Positions 62,169-64,000 of a DNA stretch of 64,000 nucleotides are shown here, in pieces. How positions within the stretch are numbered: the first letter of the stretch is position 1; every line of letters starts with the position of its first letter. Origin of the DNA: CAVOKN01 sp963696505. GTDB lineage: Bacteria > Pseudomonadota > Gammaproteobacteria > Burkholderiales > Rhodocyclaceae. The DNA is taken from the NCBI GenBank assembly GCA_963696505.1, contig CAVOKN010000001.1, forward strand, positions 62,001 through 126,000, read 5' to 3'. A program made the translations under genes and the position numbers. The notes under the pieces are model-generated. The model was given only the letters and a program-made list of their open reading frames with translations, was not told the origin of the DNA and made no database searches.

Positions 62169-62483
62169 TCAATAGCGCACGCTGCGCCGGGCCACGCCGC
62201 CGACATTTCCGGCGACACCGGGCTGGTTGATGCCGGGATCGACGACACCGACCCCAGGCGCCCCGACGCCGACCCTGGCAGCCCCGCCGACGTTGCCCGC
62301 CGCGCCGGGCTGATTGATGCCGGGATCCCTGACGCCGACTCCGGGCGCCCCGACGCCAGCCGTGCCTCCCCGTACGCCGGGCTGGTTGATGCCTGGGTCG
62401 CGCGCCTGCGGCACACCGGAAAGGACGGCAAGTGCCGAACCCACTGCCACAATGTGCCCCCACCTGCTCAGATTCTTGCTCAT
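62169..62483 (-). CDS. Secreted glycine-rich repeat protein (DPGINQPG)
   Basis: A 104-residue protein, signal peptide MSKNLSRWGHIVAVGSALAVLSG, then three copies of a unit of about 26-29 residues beginning (R/V)DPGINQPG and continuing (G/A)VGAPGVGV or GNVGG. The repeats look structural or flexible. ATG 62483, about 68 bp from the sulfatase. No known function. Confidence 0.65.
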   Translation of the reverse strand: MSKNLSRWGHIVAVGSALAVLSGVPQARDPGINQPGVRGGTAGVGAPGVGVRDPGINQPGAAGNVGGAARVGVGAPGVGVVDPGINQPGVAGNVGGVARRSVRY

Positions 62484-62577
62484 CCCGCCGTCTCCTTGAG
62501 TTCGTTGGCCCTGCAATGCCCCCTCGGGGCTGCTCGACCACGTAAACGAGATTGTTGCCCTGGAACTTCGCCCGGTA

Positions 62578-62778
62578 TCAGGCGCCGCCGCATTGCAGTA
62601 CTCGATGCCGACCTTCGGTGCAGCCACAAACCCCCGCCGGCACGAGGGTAGCGATGGCCGGCGAACCCTCGACCTGGGTCGGCTGCCGGGCGCTCGCCTG
62701 CTGTTGTTGGGCAGTTGCCGCCGCTGCGCCAAGCATGGAGAGTCCGAGCGCCTTCTTCGTCCCAATATCCCTGGCCAT
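62578..62778 (-). CDS. Small signal-peptide protein, uncertain
   Basis: A 66-residue ORF, MARDIGTKKALGLSMLGAAAATAQQQQ, coupled to the upstream DUF2092 gene by an ATGA overlap. The C-terminal half (VCGCTEGRHRVLQCGGA) may be a frameshifted remnant, since a neighbouring frame reads KFQGNNLVYVVEQPRGG. Weak evidence. Confidence 0.35.
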   Translation of the reverse strand: MARDIGTKKALGLSMLGAAAATAQQQQASARQPTQVEGSPAIATLVPAGVCGCTEGRHRVLQCGGA

Positions 62779-63563
62779 CACTTGGGCTTGGGCACGCCGG
62801 CGTCGAGTGGCCGGAACTCTACCTTCTTCACGTCTTTCGGCGGCCGGAAGGTGAACAGGCTGTCGTCGAGCTTCGGCGCGAGGTTCCACTTCGTCATGAC
62901 CACCGCGAACTGCGGCGCATTGACCACGTCCTTGGTGGTGATCACGATCTTGCGTGGCAGCGGCTGGTTCCCCTCCTGGATCCAGACCTGCAAGTCCACC
63001 TGAGGCGCCCGGAACGCGAGGTGGTCGCAGCGCACACCCTCGACCACGCCCTTGCCGACAACCAAGCCGCCGGTGACGTCCTGCATCAGGATCTCGTAGG
63101 CGTTCTTGTAGAGGAAGTCGCTGGCGGGGGCGACGATGTTGAGTTCCGCCCGCGCGAAATCGAGCATTTCCTCCAAAGTGCCAGGGGCCGCCACCGTGGC
63201 GAAGTACTTCTCGCTCGGACTGTGCAGGGTAAGCGACTTGCCGTCGTAGTAGAAAACCTGGTCAACCAGATCCCCCCTGCGCTCGACCCACAGCTTGTCG
63301 GGACGCTGGATCGACTGCCGGGCCGTGTGGTCGAACTGGATCTTCTGACCCGAGACGAGCACCACCTCGAAGGTGCTGCGCGTGTCCACGCTGAACCGCT
63401 TCTGCTTGGCAAGGAAGTCCGTCGACGCCTTCAGCAGCTTCTGGGCCTGGGGATCGATTGCTTCAGGCTGACCGAGCGCTGCCTGGGGCAGCACCGTGGC
63501 CGACAACAGGGCGATCGCCGCCAGCCACTGCGCGGCGCGGCCAAAATATTCCATCGTGCGCAT
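62778..63563 (-). CDS. DUF2092 periplasmic protein (LolA-like fold)
   Basis: A 261-residue secreted protein. Signal peptide (WLAAIALLSATVLPQAALG), then the DUF2092 core (DTRSTFEVVLVSGQKIQFDHTARQSIQRPDKLWVERRGDL ... YDGKSLTLHSPSEKYFATV). The family is related in fold to LolA/LppX lipoprotein carriers. The start at 63563 has GAGGGAAGAG upstream. It is probably cotranscribed with the sulfatase cluster. Confidence 0.8.
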   Translation of the reverse strand: MRTMEYFGRAAQWLAAIALLSATVLPQAALGQPEAIDPQAQKLLKASTDFLAKQKRFSVDTRSTFEVVLVSGQKIQFDHTARQSIQRPDKLWVERRGDLVDQVFYYDGKSLTLHSPSEKYFATVAAPGTLEEMLDFARAELNIVAPASDFLYKNAYEILMQDVTGGLVVGKGVVEGVRCDHLAFRAPQVDLQVWIQEGNQPLPRKIVITTKDVVNAPQFAVVMTKWNLAPKLDDSLFTFRPPKDVKKVEFRPLDAGVPKPK

Positions 63564-63922
63564 GCTCTTCCCTCTCCTTGGTTGGTGACCTTGACCTGCC
63601 GAGGCCTGTCGGCCCTCGCCATCTGCCAGTCGATTCGGCACAAGCCCGTACCGCATTCGTCCGGCGGCCGGTTCGTCCCGGAACATGCGGGCGGACTGTG
63701 AAGTCAGCAGTACAAGGCCCAGCTTAGTACCCAAACAGTCCGCGAACATTGTAGGCGATCCGCGCCCCCCCCGCGCGCGCCCGCTTGCTGCGGGCGGAGA
63801 TCCCTTCTTCGCAGCCAGCCCAATGCGACAATCCATTCTCGCGTACGCCCGGCTCGACGCTTTGATCCGCTGCGGCAAGAAATTGACGATTGGCGACATG
63901 ACGGCAATTGAAGGAAGCTGAA
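63564..63922. other. 360-bp intergenic region, no gene seen
   Basis: Divergent promoter region between the DUF2092 gene and the partial gene at the end. No ORF with features. Candidate RBS GAAGGAAG at 63909-63917. Confidence 0.4.
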
Positions 63923-64000
63923 ATGTCGACGACGGATGGGTTGCGGCAACTCCCCGCGGACGTGGCGCGAGGCGCCGCCACGACCGCGATGGTTCGCCCC
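63923..64000 (+). CDS. Partial gene at window end, unknown
   Basis: ATG at 63923 with RBS GGAAG 8 bp upstream; 26 codons (STTDGLRQLPADVARGAATT) visible before the window ends. Identity unknown. Confidence 0.45.
   Translation, partial: MSTTDGLRQLPADVARGAATTAMVRP

Noticed and set aside
1..64000. CRISPR arrays, tRNAs and rRNAs
   Set aside because: No regularly spaced direct repeats, and no tRNA or rRNA signature sequence was recognised on either strand.

Overview
The window is GC-rich, densely coded chromosomal DNA. It most likely comes from a respiratory betaproteobacterium of the Rhodocyclales/Azoarcus/Accumulibacter kind. That is an inference from gene order (ribF-ileS-lspA-fkpB-ispH; tsaE-amiC divergent from queG), the many c-type cytochromes and the insertion-sequence families. 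No rRNA, tRNA or CRISPR array was seen.

Layout. 0-12 kb is housekeeping: a TonB-like protein, ispH, fkpB, lspA, ileS, ribF, amiC, tsaE, queG, two adjacent beta-hydroxyacid dehydrogenases, a VOC protein and a lipase. 13-19 kb is a nitrogen-assimilation locus (nasA, nirB, nirD, with dsbB between). A near-perfect sigma-54 promoter precedes nasA, but nasA and nirB are both broken. 19-25 kb holds an RND efflux pump, a sulfide:quinone oxidoreductase and a DUF2892 protein behind an inverted-repeat operator. Nearly the same operator lies in the promoter of an ArsR-type regulator 12 kb away (37.4 kb). 25-31 kb is a modABC-GST-CbiX run split by an IS607-type element that carries a serine recombinase, an unrecognised Cys-rich small gene and an intact TnpB nuclease. 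31-34.5 kb has cytochrome P460, an ISAzo13-like element with an A7 slippery site, a HicBA pair with a nonsense-mutated toxin, and the duplicated tail of a second P460 gene.

34.5-37.4 kb is a collinear set: arsR, HbpS-like, small secreted protein, c-type cytochrome, ArsP/DUF318 permease, thioredoxin. 37.5-40.4 kb has a two-component system whose sensor carries a Gly/Met-rich periplasmic segment, next to a divergent secreted protein with the same composition. 40.7-47.4 kb is a czcI-like/czcCBA heavy-metal efflux operon. 47.5-51 kb is a Wolinella-type diheme quinol:fumarate reductase (frdCAB) behind a perfect FNR/ANR box. 51.2-55.5 kb encodes a cytochrome b561/diheme cytochrome/SHP trio and an octaheme-TPR protein. 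55.7-57.5 kb is a DruA-like (DUF4338) gene coupled to a truncated ISKra4-type transposase. 57.8-63.6 kb holds secreted and outer-membrane proteins, an arylsulfatase, a DPGINQPG-repeat protein and a DUF2092 lipoprotein-carrier-like protein.

A recurring theme is gene breakage. Single-base frameshifts, in-frame stops or truncations affect nasA, nirB, hicA, the Gly/Met-rich protein, an outer-membrane protein, the sulfatase and one transposase. This is either real erosion or draft-assembly error; read mapping would decide. The physiology that emerges is anaerobic/microaerobic respiration (fumarate, multihaem cytochromes, molybdate uptake), sulfide handling and metal efflux.
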